Assembly (NCBI GenBank): GCA_023228875.1
Contig: JALOAG010000024.1
Span: forward strand, 1-12,829
Length of the DNA stretch: 12,829 nucleotides
Direction: 5' to 3'
Source: Bacteroidia bacterium
GTDB lineage: Bacteria; Bacteroidota; Bacteroidia; NS11-12g; UBA955
Numbering within the stretch: position 1 is the stretch's first letter; each line of letters opens with the position of its first letter. Under the pieces are notes generated by a model that saw nothing but the letters and a program-made list of their open reading frames with translations, did not search any database and had not been told where the DNA came from. Shown here in pieces: positions 1 through 6,387 of this stretch. A program made the position numbers and the translations under genes.

Positions 1-90
1 TGTAGCGAAATCCCTTCGGGCTTCCGCTACATCGCCCGGAGGCTTTGCCGTCCGAAGCCCTTTCAGGGACTTCGTACATCTGAAGGTTTT
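1..90. repeat. 90-bp terminal direct repeat, left copy
   Basis: Bases 1-90 are identical to bases 12740-12829. The repeat begins with a hairpin (TGTAGCG at 1-7 pairs with CGCTACA at 25-31) and includes the left arm of an attC. It could be an assembly overlap that closes a 12,739-bp circle, or two genomic copies of one mini-cassette flanking the array. Confidence 0.97.
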
Positions 91-131
91 GCAAAATGCA
101 AAACACTTCGCAAAGCCTCCGGGCGTTAGCT
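25..131 (+). other. attC site A, of an ORF-less mini-cassette
   Basis: A 16-bp perfect inverted repeat (33-48 with 110-125, GC-rich) is followed by the GTTAGC core at 125-130. The expected AAC-type core at the left is replaced by CGCTACATC (25-33). This is the exact complement of GATGTAGCG, the sequence that starts this unit at the right end of the window (12738-12746). Core spacing (33 to 125) is 92 nt, shorter than every other site here. If the two window ends are joined, the unit is only 126 nt: about 17 nt of body plus the attC, with no room for a gene. Confidence 0.75.
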
Positions 132-171
132 GTAATGCAAAAAACTCGTCTATATTGAAACCAGTGAAATA

Positions 172-657
172 ATGGAAAACCAAAACAATATTATCAAAGC
201 TAATTCCCAACAGAAAACAATACTCGCTGTTTGGAATGCTGGAGAAAAAGGAAAAACTGAAAGTTTAAGACAATTTGCTAATAATTTATTGCTTACTTAT
301 CCAACACATACTCCTATTTTACCTATTCCTGCAAATGTTCCAGCAAATGGAGACTTTAGATTAGTCGTTGAAATTGGGGGAATAATAATTGGTATTGAAA
401 GCCAAGGAGACCCTAAAACAAATCTGAGAAATAGATTAATTGATTTAGTTACGAAGTTTAACTGCGATATAATTGTATGTACTTGTAGAACAAGAGGTGA
501 AACAGTTGCTGCTGTTGAAAATATAAGAATTACTTATGGATTTCAAACTATTTGGACATCTACATATCAAATTGAAGATAGAACACAACATAATCTGGTA
601 AATAATTTAAAAGGTCAACATATTTTAGATCTACTTCAAAATTTGAGACTAATATAA
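172..657 (+). CDS. P-loop-like hypothetical protein, cassette 1
   Basis: A 161-aa soluble protein with an ATG start, the only gene of its cassette. Residues 16-30 form a hydrophobic strand followed by N-A-G-E-K-G-K-T (22-29), which looks like a Walker A loop whose first Gly is replaced by Asn. Two further hydrophobic strands follow: about 62-75, ending in E-S-Q-G-D, and about 98-104, followed by C-R-T-R-G. This order (strand/P-loop, strand with acidic end, strand) fits a small NTPase or kinase-like fold, but no family is recognised. No signal peptide or membrane segment is seen. Upstream there is only a 41-nt cassette leader with no clear ribosome binding site, so expression probably depends on transcription from outside. 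Function unknown; NTP binding is an inference from the degenerate motif. Confidence 0.8.
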   Translation: MENQNNIIKANSQQKTILAVWNAGEKGKTESLRQFANNLLLTYPTHTPILPIPANVPANGDFRLVVEIGGIIIGIESQGDPKTNLRNRLIDLVTKFNCDIIVCTCRTRGETVAAVENIRITYGFQTIWTSTYQIEDRTQHNLVNNLKGQHILDLLQNLRLI

Positions 658-667
658 AATGCACTAC

Positions 668-862
668 AGCTAACATCGTATTGGCGAAATGGCGGTTTAA
701 GGGAGTAATTGAAAGTTTCTCCTTTTTTTGTCGCAACAGCCTTTTATATTTCCTTTTTTCATAAATTTAGAAAATAATAAAAGGCTGTTGCTTAGCTTAG
801 TGCAAAATTGAAAGTTTAGGCTTTCTAATCCGCCACTATCGCCAATACGCGGCCCGTTACAC
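668..862 (+). other. attC site B, long class
   Basis: Ends cassette 1. The AGCTAAC core (668-674) and GTTACAC core (856-862) are 182 nt apart. The outer arms are a perfect 11-bp inverted repeat (677-687 with 839-849), then TGGCGG (690-695) pairs with CCGCCA (830-835). A further perfect 15-bp inverted repeat lies inside (733-747 with 777-791). TACAGCTAAC (665-674) mirrors the cassette's own start at 125-134, not the downstream core. Confidence 0.92.
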
Positions 863-889
863 GAAAGCTTTCCCAACTCTGCGTATAAA

Positions 890-1141
890 TTGAAGAAAAA
901 ATACTTTTACATATTGATCATCATTTTGATTATTCTAATTCCAATATTTTATTTCGGAATTATTAATACAATGGTAAGTTTAAAATACGAAACTGATTCT
1001 CCAACTGAATGTATATCAAAAATTACTGGTGACAATTTATGTGATTCAATAAGCAATTTGAAAACTTTAATTTATTCTGATATTGTTATAATTATTCTAT
1101 TAATTATCTTTAGAAATAAAATCTCAAAAAATGGGATATAA
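890..1141 (+). CDS. Small two-segment membrane protein, cassette 2
   Basis: An 83-aa protein, probably starting at TTG 890, since no in-frame ATG precedes the first membrane segment; the first ATG (residue 28) would delete it. It has a Lys-rich N-terminus, a very hydrophobic segment at about 6-26, a loop of roughly 35 residues with two Cys (41 and 51), and a second hydrophobic segment at about 60-74 followed by a basic tail. This layout puts a short loop, possibly disulphide-bonded, in the periplasm. Its end overlaps the start of the next gene by 11 nt, so the two are likely translated together from one cassette transcript. No family recognised. Confidence 0.65.
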   Translation: MKKKYFYILIIILIILIPIFYFGIINTMVSLKYETDSPTECISKITGDNLCDSISNLKTLIYSDIVIIILLIIFRNKISKNGI

Positions 1142-1448
1142 AAAAGTATGTTTAGAATGTAAAATTTCATTCAATCGTGATATTGATTTAGGTTCAGAAC
1201 TTTCATATCCTTGTCCTGAATGCGGCAAACCTATGACTTTATTATCTCATAGATTCAGAGCGCCGAAAAAAAACGATAAAAAGGCTTGGGAAACTGTTAA
1301 GTTTTTAATCGAAAATGGCTTTCCTTTTCAACATATTTACAAAATTGAAGACGGAAAATTGATGAATGAATATGCAGAATTTCCAAACACTATGAAAGAA
1401 GCAGAAGAATTTATTGAAATTTATAAAGAACAAGCTTATAAAAAATAA
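1131..1448 (+). CDS. Zinc-ribbon hypothetical protein, cassette 2
   Basis: A 105-aa protein with an ATG start. Two CxxC pairs, C7-x2-C10 and C28-P-E-C31-G, sit 17 residues apart and form a typical zinc-ribbon knuckle. A basic stretch (R-F-R-A-P-K-K, about 41-47) follows, then an alpha-helical C-terminal part rich in acidic and aromatic residues. I recall similar short proteins with CPECG-x-PM and HRFR-x-PKK in Bacteroidota genomes, annotated as hypothetical. The zinc site could support nucleic-acid or protein binding, but nothing here shows the target. It is the second gene of a two-gene cassette and overlaps the membrane protein gene by 11 nt. The cassette's R''-side core CGTGTAAC begins 7 nt after the stop codon. 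Confidence 0.85.
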   Translation: MGYKKVCLECKISFNRDIDLGSELSYPCPECGKPMTLLSHRFRAPKKNDKKAWETVKFLIENGFPFQHIYKIEDGKLMNEYAEFPNTMKEAEEFIEIYKEQAYKK

Positions 1449-1455
1449 AGCCATC

Positions 1456-1649
1456 GTGTAACATCGGTTTTGCGAAATGGCGGTTTAAGGGAAATATAGA
1501 AAGTTTGTGCATTTTTATCCGCAGCAGCTATTTATATTTCCTTTTTTCTTATTTTAGTAAATATAAAAAAGCTGTTGCTCAAGTTAGTGCATAATTGAAA
1601 GTTTTGGCTTTCTAATCCGCCACTATCGCAAAGCCGCGGCCCGTTACCT
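1456..1649 (+). other. attC site C, long class
   Basis: Ends cassette 2. The GTGTAAC core ends at 1462 and the GTTACCT core starts at 1643, spacing 181 nt. Arms 1465-1475 and 1626-1636 pair at 10 of 11 positions, and TGGCGG (1478-1483) pairs with CCGCCA (1617-1622). The interior closely resembles site B, including the GGCTTTCTAATCCGCCACTATCGC right half. CGTGTAAC (1455-1462) mirrors the cassette start GTTACACG (856-863). Confidence 0.92.
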
Positions 1650-1693
1650 GCAATTTTTAACCAAAATATCGAATTTAAAATAAAGTCCGCAAA

Positions 1694-2635
1694 GTGAGTA
1701 AGTATCTAATAAAATCTGAAACTTGTATTCTACAAAATATTTTCAACTTTTATGATATAAAAAGAGACCTTCTTCTTTATGATAAAGTCGGAGTATTTAG
1801 CCCTGAACGAGTATTACAACAAATACAAGACTATAAACATTTATATAGTAAATTTCAACAAGAACAATTAGAAAACGCTTTTAATGAGATAAACTACTTA
1901 ATTGAAAAAGAATATTTCATTGATCACAAGCAAATAATTGGTGTTAAGGAAACCAAAGTGGAAATTAGTGAGAAAGACAAAGAGCTAGCAGAAGTTACTA
2001 TGGGACTTAGGGTAAAATTGGATAAGATGGATAAAACTCTAATTAGTGATCGAATAAAAGCACATATGGAATGGGATGAATTGAATACTCGTTTATGGTG
2101 TAGTATCGCTAACAATGTTGACGAAACTAAACATTGTATAGCTGGACTTAATAATTACTACTCATATGACTTGCCAAGCGAAAATAAATCCAAAGCATAC
2201 GATATAGTTCATAAAATGTTGCACCTACCTTCAGACGATACACCATGGGAAAAAATATTTGATTTTAAAAATGACAATGAAGCCAAATTAAAGATGTATG
2301 CTTTGAGAGATTGGATAAATGATTTACCCAATGAAATTAAATATCATGAGCTTACTGATAAAATAAATCACTTGCAATATGAGTATTCCGAAAGTTTAAG
2401 ACGACACAAAATAGAAACTAGATTGACTAAGGTTAAAACTTTGGTGACTGCAATTCCTAAAGCACTTTCCGAGTTAATAAGGTTGAAATTTGATAAATCA
2501 GTAGAAGCACTTTTTGATGTTTCAGAGCAATTTGTAAACTTTCAAAAATTCGAAGAACGTAATAATCTTAAAGGCAATGAACTAGCTTATATTACACATG
2601 TAAATAATAAATTTGAACAAAATAAGAAGAAATAA
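1694..2635 (+). CDS. Hypothetical protein, 313 aa, mostly helical, cassette 3
   Basis: A 313-aa soluble protein starting at GTG 1694, 51 nt after the cassette boundary; the first internal ATG would remove about 100 residues. Predicted mostly alpha-helical with many charged residues. An N-terminal part (about 20-75) contains D-L-L-L-Y-D-K-V. A middle segment, P-W-E-K-I-F-D-F-K-N-D (about 183-193), is followed by an L-R-D-W-I motif and a long helix. The end carries G-N-E-L-A-Y-I (about 295-301). I recall this order, W-x2-I-x2-F-x-x-D then LR-x-WI then a G-x-E-x-AYI tail, in uncharacterised bacterial proteins with a loose likeness to DUF6236, but I cannot name the family with confidence. No membrane segments, signal peptide or obvious catalytic motif. 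Asp is mostly GAT (15 of 22), unlike cassettes 5 and 11. Confidence 0.8.
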   Translation: MSKYLIKSETCILQNIFNFYDIKRDLLLYDKVGVFSPERVLQQIQDYKHLYSKFQQEQLENAFNEINYLIEKEYFIDHKQIIGVKETKVEISEKDKELAEVTMGLRVKLDKMDKTLISDRIKAHMEWDELNTRLWCSIANNVDETKHCIAGLNNYYSYDLPSENKSKAYDIVHKMLHLPSDDTPWEKIFDFKNDNEAKLKMYALRDWINDLPNEIKYHELTDKINHLQYEYSESLRRHKIETRLTKVKTLVTAIPKALSELIRLKFDKSVEALFDVSEQFVNFQKFEERNNLKGNELAYITHVNNKFEQNKKK

Positions 2636-2641
2636 AACTGC

Positions 2642-2773
2642 AGGTAACAAGGTATTGCCAAAAGCGGGGCCGAACGGCTTCGATTGGGCATTTATGCAAG
2701 GTTCAACATTCGTTCTTCGATTGAACTTTTGTACTAAAAATCCCCGCCTTCGGCAATACCCGAAACGTTGTGC
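2642..2773 (+). other. attC site D, short class
   Basis: Ends cassette 3. The cores (AAC ending at 2648, GTT starting at 2767) are exactly 119 nt apart. Arms GGTATTGCC (2651-2659) and GGCAATACC (2752-2760) are perfect, then GCGGGG (2664-2669) pairs with CCCCGC (2742-2747). GTTCAA/TTGAAC (2701-2706 with 2721-2726) forms an internal hairpin. The same arm family recurs at sites G and N. TGCAGGTAAC (2639-2648) mirrors 1643-1652. Confidence 0.93.
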
Positions 2774-2792
2774 GTCATTTTACAGAAACGTT

Positions 2793-3323
2793 ATGAATTT
2801 AGAAGAAAAATTAAATAGAATAGATTTAGAAATTCAGAACGGAATGAAATACAAAGCAACTGATAGGTTGCGAAATTTAATTCAGGAAAATCCGAATGAA
2901 ATTCAGTTATGGAATAAACTTGCTGAACTGTATTATGAAAGCGGTTTTTTAGATTCAGCCGGAAAATATTGGATATTAACAGAACCAACAGAAGAACGAA
3001 TAAAAAAATGTGTTGAGATTTATGAAAAGTCTGTAAACTATTCGGGCAATCATATATTACAAGACCTTGTATTTCGAGGGGATAAAACTAAATTATCTGA
3101 ATATGCACAAAAAAAACTAACCGAATTGGAATTGGATAGCAATAGAAAAGTGAAATATATTCCGAAATTTAATCCTAAAACAAATACTCAGAAAAAGAAC
3201 AAAACCGAACAAAAACAAACCTTAAAAGAGAAATTAGGTGGATACATATTCTTCTCTGTTTTGGCCTTAATTTTCATTCTATTACTTATTGGATTTGTAA
3301 CAGTAATTAAATGGATATTTTAA
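2793..3323 (+). CDS. DUF6584-like TPR-type protein with C-terminal membrane anchor, cassette 4
   Basis: A 176-aa protein starting at ATG 2793, 26 nt inside the cassette. The open frame continues upstream to 2613, but that part runs through attC site D and the previous gene, so it is not coding. Residues 1-80 form two helical repeats (K-A-T-D-R-L-R-N-L-I-Q-E-N-P, then L-W-N-K-L-A-E-L-Y-Y-E-S-G). A-G-K-Y-W follows at about 56-60, then a run of acidic residues and E-I-Y-E-K-S. This matches my memory of DUF6584, a small tetratricopeptide-like family where AG-x-YW and the following EE are conserved. A basic, low-complexity linker (about 120-148) leads to a strong membrane segment (about 149-172). 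It is probably a tail-anchored cytoplasmic adaptor; partner unknown. Confidence 0.85.
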   Translation: MNLEEKLNRIDLEIQNGMKYKATDRLRNLIQENPNEIQLWNKLAELYYESGFLDSAGKYWILTEPTEERIKKCVEIYEKSVNYSGNHILQDLVFRGDKTKLSEYAQKKLTELELDSNRKVKYIPKFNPKTNTQKKNKTEQKQTLKEKLGGYIFFSVLALIFILLLIGFVTVIKWIF

Positions 3324-3338
3324 AAAACAAAAACGAAC

Positions 3339-3533
3339 GCACAACAAAGGCTTGGCGAAATGCGGGGTTATGTGCAAAGTTGAACTTTTGTGTATATTAA
3401 GTCGCCAAAAGCCAATTTTATTGGCTTTTTAGTTATATTAGCAAATAGAAATTGGCTTTGGCTTAGTTTCGGTCTGAATTGAACTTTCGCTCAATTCAAG
3501 CCCGCACTGTCGCCAAGCCTCGAAACGTTACAG
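3339..3533 (+). other. attC site E, long class
   Basis: Ends cassette 4. Cores ending at 3345 and starting at 3527 are 182 nt apart. Perfect 11-bp arms AGGCTTGGCGA (3348-3358) and TCGCCAAGCCT (3510-3520). Internal hairpins are GCCAAT/ATTGGC (3411-3425) and TGAATTGA/TCAATTCA (3475-3498). Nearly identical to sites I and J. ACGCACAAC (3337-3345) mirrors the cassette start at 2767-2775. Confidence 0.93.
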
Positions 3534-3584
3534 GCAAGCGTAGGACGACACGACCCGACAATAAAAATGAAATTTAAAGCATAA

Positions 3585-4283
3585 ATGACAGAACAAATTG
3601 ATATAGATTTTGACTTTCGAAAAGACAGTAAATGTGGCGACCCTGATACGGACAGTCCAAAATTATATGAAACTCACAAGTTGTTATGGAGTAAAGAATT
3701 ACCAAACGGAAAAGAATTCATCTTGGAAATTAAAGGAGACAGTTATGGAAGATTTCTTTTGAAAAACAACTTTACAATGAATTTGTCAAGCGACAGAATG
3801 TGTCCTCATTTTGACGGAAAATATAACAACAAATTTGACGGTTGGCTTTCAGACAATGAACGCGAAGAACTAAAACATAAAGTGCGGACAATTGGCGGAC
3901 ACATAGTTTTTCCAGCACATAAAAAGAATGGATTTACAATTAATCAAGCCAGAGGAGTAAGTAGAATAATTTGTGACAGGTTTGATTTGACATTGGAGTG
4001 CATAAGACGTTTTTACAGAGACGAAGAAAGCCCACTTTCAAAAACAATTACAAATTACAAGGACTTTTTTGACTTATTTGTTGACTTCAAAGGCTATGTT
4101 GACTTTTTTCATTTACAAGACTTTGTTGACCAAAACGGACAAATTGAATTTTCTTTACCGTTTGACAATTTCAACAGACCACCATTGCCACAGACAATTG
4201 ACGAGTATAAAATATATATGGAACATACGTTAGACTTAATGAATAACAGAAACGAACGAATATTAAAAGGTATAACAAGTTGA
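3585..4283 (+). CDS. DUF6994-like hypothetical protein, cassette 5
   Basis: A 232-aa soluble protein with an ATG start, single gene of its cassette. The N-terminus (I-D-I-D-F-D-F-R-K-D-S, then D-P-D-T-D-S-P-K-L and H-K-L-L-W-S-K-E-L-P-N-G) matches what I remember of DUF6994, a family found in bacteria and phages with the same F-D-F-R, D-P-D and LLWSK-x-LP-x-G blocks. A middle block S-S-D (about 68-70) and a later F-x-A-H-x-x-x-G-x-T-I-N-Q-A-R-G (about 108-124) are also typical. The role is unknown, and no signal or membrane segment is seen. Base use is striking: 20 of 24 Asp codons are GAC in an otherwise AT-rich gene, opposite to cassettes 3 and 9, which suggests a different donor. The leader has repeated ACGACA-like words. 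Confidence 0.87.
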   Translation: MTEQIDIDFDFRKDSKCGDPDTDSPKLYETHKLLWSKELPNGKEFILEIKGDSYGRFLLKNNFTMNLSSDRMCPHFDGKYNNKFDGWLSDNEREELKHKVRTIGGHIVFPAHKKNGFTINQARGVSRIICDRFDLTLECIRRFYRDEESPLSKTITNYKDFFDLFVDFKGYVDFFHLQDFVDQNGQIEFSLPFDNFNRPPLPQTIDEYKIYMEHTLDLMNNRNERILKGITS

Positions 4284-4325
4284 CAATATGAAACTTGACA
4301 ACTTAATAAAAACAAAAACGCCAGC

Positions 4326-4457
4326 CTGTAACAGCCGTTTTGCAAAAGCGGGGGTTTCGTGCTTCTATGACAGTGAAGTGCTAAATTCAAACTTTGTGCA
4401 TCTAATGAAGTTTAGTGCTAAAAATCCCCGCCTTCGCAAAGCGGCAAACCGTTATGG
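4326..4457 (+). other. attC site F, short class
   Basis: Ends cassette 5. Core spacing is exactly 119 nt (4332 to 4451). Arms 4334-4343 and 4436-4445 pair at 9 of 10 positions, and GCGGGG (4348-4353) pairs with CCCCGC (4426-4431). The arm sequence differs from D/G/N. GCCTGTAAC (4324-4332) mirrors the cassette start at 3527-3535. Confidence 0.92.
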
Positions 4458-4476
4458 GCAATTTTAAAAACGACAT

Positions 4477-5328
4477 ATGGAAACATTTGGAGACAAACTA
4501 ATTCAGATAATAAACTCAAGCAGAAATCAACTTTTTCTACAAGGAGAGATGGCTCAATTGACTTATATTTCATTTGAACAAATGACTACTTGGGTGGACA
4601 ACCAAAAGGAAGATACAATTCCTATATCCTATCCAATTGGTTACAATCCTGACAAGACAACAATGATGAGCCAACCGCACAATTATTCAAAAGACGAATT
4701 AAAAGAAAGGTATGCATTTTTAGGGCTTAACAAACTTCCAATTGACGCTATTTATCAACTAGTTACTATTACAGAAACGATGTTAAATGACTTATTAAGA
4801 GCAATTTTAATTGAGTTTCCCAAAAAAATTCCTAATAAACGAAAACTGGACATTGATCAAATTTTAGCTTGTGATAACCTCGATCAAATAAAACTTACTA
4901 TCGTTGACACAATTCTTAACGAATTTGCATATAAATCACCAAAAGAATACGCTGACGAGTTTAGCTTTTATACAGGTGTTAAACTTTTAGAAAACCCAGT
5001 TTTTCATCAATATATTGAACTAAAAGCAACCCGTGATATTCACATTCACAATAAGGGAGTTGCAAATGAAATATACTTAAATAAAGCAGGTGTTTTGGCT
5101 CGTGTGAAATCTGGAAAGTATTTGCCAGTAACAATTCAATACTTCCTTGAAATGTATGAGCAATGTTTACAACTGACAGAAGTTTTAGAGAAAGCTTTGA
5201 ATGACATTTGGCCAAGTTTGGTTTATAAAAACAAAAAGCAGTTAAGCATTCAAGAAGACCAGCAAGAAGCGGTTGAACAAACAATATATGAAGTAAAAAG
5301 TGAGACAGAAGAGAAAAACAGCCCATAA
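4477..5328 (+). CDS. HEPN-type (Rx4H) hypothetical protein, cassette 6
   Basis: A 283-aa soluble, largely helical protein with an ATG start. Residues 88-115 form a long amphipathic helix (I-Y-Q-L-V-T-I-T-E-T-M-L-N-D-L-L-R). About 70 residues later comes A-T-R-D-I-H-I-H-N-K-G, with R186 and H191 in the Rx4H spacing typical of HEPN domains and followed, as usual, by N-x-G and a Tyr a few residues later. HEPN proteins are often dimeric RNases of toxin-antitoxin or antiphage systems; others are non-catalytic. No antitoxin (MNT-type nucleotidyltransferase) gene lies in this cassette. The C-terminal 40 residues are acidic, Gln/Glu-rich and probably disordered. The stop codon TAA (5326-5328) lies inside the attC core CCCATAAC, so the reading frame runs right into the recombination site. 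Confidence 0.87.
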   Translation: METFGDKLIQIINSSRNQLFLQGEMAQLTYISFEQMTTWVDNQKEDTIPISYPIGYNPDKTTMMSQPHNYSKDELKERYAFLGLNKLPIDAIYQLVTITETMLNDLLRAILIEFPKKIPNKRKLDIDQILACDNLDQIKLTIVDTILNEFAYKSPKEYADEFSFYTGVKLLENPVFHQYIELKATRDIHIHNKGVANEIYLNKAGVLARVKSGKYLPVTIQYFLEMYEQCLQLTEVLEKALNDIWPSLVYKNKKQLSIQEDQQEAVEQTIYEVKSETEEKNSP

Positions 5329-5454
5329 CAAGGTATTGCCAAAAGCGGGGCTGAACATCTTCGGTTGGACATTTGTGCCAGGTTCAACATTGTTTCTTCG
5401 ATTGAGCTTTAGTGCTAAAAATCCCCGCCTTCGGCAATACCCAAAACGTTAGCG
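5323..5454 (+). other. attC site G, short class
   Basis: Ends cassette 6. Core spacing exactly 119 nt (5329 to 5448). Arms GGTATTGCC (5332-5340) and GGCAATACC (5433-5441) are perfect and the same as at sites D and N. The left core contains the stop codon of the HEPN gene. GCCCATAAC (5321-5329) mirrors 4451-4459. Confidence 0.93.
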
Positions 5455-5475
5455 GTCAGCTTAAAAAACGACATT

Positions 5476-6099
5476 GTGAAAATTATAAACTACATATTGA
5501 CAGTTTTAACCTTGACAACTTTGACGTCTTGCTTTGACTCCTCAAGAAAATGTGAATCTGTTCAAGAATGGGAAGTTCGTGAATACAAAATTATTAAATC
5601 AAAATGCCCTGACTTGGTTTTAGCATACTATTACTCTTACGACATTTATGAAGACAACCAGAAAAAAGGTAATGTAAAACAGATTGACAGTTGCACATAT
5701 GGATGGCAAGCAACAAACGAGAATTACCTGATACTAAACATTTGCAACAAGACCACAATTGAAATTACTCCGACTAAGAAAATATTGAAACTAAATACAA
5801 TCGACTCAATGACCATTTTCTCTAATGAACACAATGAAATAAAACGTTTATCAAGAAGACAAATAGAAACCTTTGTCAACGATTGGAATAATAGCAAAGT
5901 AAGGAACTATGAAGACATTTCATTGGATTCTGTTTTTTCAAGATTTCCAGCATATCAATACAAATTGACAGTTTTTGAAAGTGGGACAGAAAGACATTTT
6001 TTCGGGTATAACTATTTGATTCTTGACACATCAAAATGGCAATACATAATCGATAAAAACCAAAAACTTGATTACTTTCATTCATATTGGAGACATTAA
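5476..6099 (+). CDS. Putative lipoprotein, 207 aa, cassette 7
   Basis: Starts at GTG 5476, directly after a leader word AAAAACGACAT that also precedes the gene of cassette 6. The N-terminus (K2, then a hydrophobic stretch at about 3-16) ends in L-T-S-C, a lipobox with the lipidated Cys at residue 19. The mature protein should therefore be anchored in the inner or outer membrane, facing the periplasm or the surface. The mature part begins with acidic and Ser residues, then an alternating beta-rich domain with many aromatic residues and several Cys; no family is recognised. About 60 nt of non-coding, Lys-codon-like sequence separates the stop from the attC core. Function unknown; a host-envelope or surface role is inferred only from export. 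Confidence 0.85.
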   Translation: MKIINYILTVLTLTTLTSCFDSSRKCESVQEWEVREYKIIKSKCPDLVLAYYYSYDIYEDNQKKGNVKQIDSCTYGWQATNENYLILNICNKTTIEITPTKKILKLNTIDSMTIFSNEHNEIKRLSRRQIETFVNDWNNSKVRNYEDISLDSVFSRFPAYQYKLTVFESGTERHFFGYNYLILDTSKWQYIIDKNQKLDYFHSYWRH

Positions 6100-6159
6100 A
6101 CAAATAAATAGATTAAGATTGGAAAGACTAACAACCAGACAAAAACAAGAAAGCCGAAC

Positions 6160-6356
6160 CGCTAACAGCAGTTTGGCAAAATGGCGGGTGAAGTGCTAAG
6201 TTGAGCGTTTCTGCTTTTTTATCCGCCGAATGTGTTCCACATTCGCTGAAAATTTGTAAGTTAGCTCTGTGGAAACACATCGGCTCACTGTCGGTCTGAA
6301 TCGAACTTCCAGTCCAATTCAATCCGCCACTATCGCCAATCTGTTCCCCGTTGTGT
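6160..6356 (+). other. attC site H, long class, divergent
   Basis: Ends cassette 7. Cores ending at 6166 and starting at 6350 are 184 nt apart. Outer arms (6170-6177 with 6335-6342) pair at 7 of 8, and TGGCGG (6182-6187) pairs with CCGCCA (6324-6329). A perfect 8-bp hairpin, CGAATGTG/CACATTCG with a 3-nt loop (6227-6245), is special to this site. ACCGCTAAC (6158-6166) mirrors 5448-5456. Confidence 0.88.
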
Positions 6357-6387
6357 GCAATATTAGGAAACCCGATAACCTCAAATT

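Noticed and set aside
1..130. Insertion sequence or miniature transposable element at the window end
   Set aside because: No transposase remnant or target duplication. The structure fits an attC-bearing mini-cassette, though an interspersed palindrome is not fully excluded.
135..158. Seven-codon ORF in the leader of cassette 1, ATG at 135
   Set aside because: No ribosome binding site and no counterpart in other cassettes. Probably chance in AT-rich sequence.
2613..2792. N-terminal extension of the DUF6584-like gene, open back to 2613
   Set aside because: It runs through attC site D and overlaps the previous gene. The cassette starts at 2767, and ATG 2793 gives the expected family N-terminus.
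3567..3584. Earlier ATG at 3567 as start for the DUF6994-like gene
   Set aside because: It is followed by a stop after five codons; the family's N-terminal motif begins right after ATG 3585.
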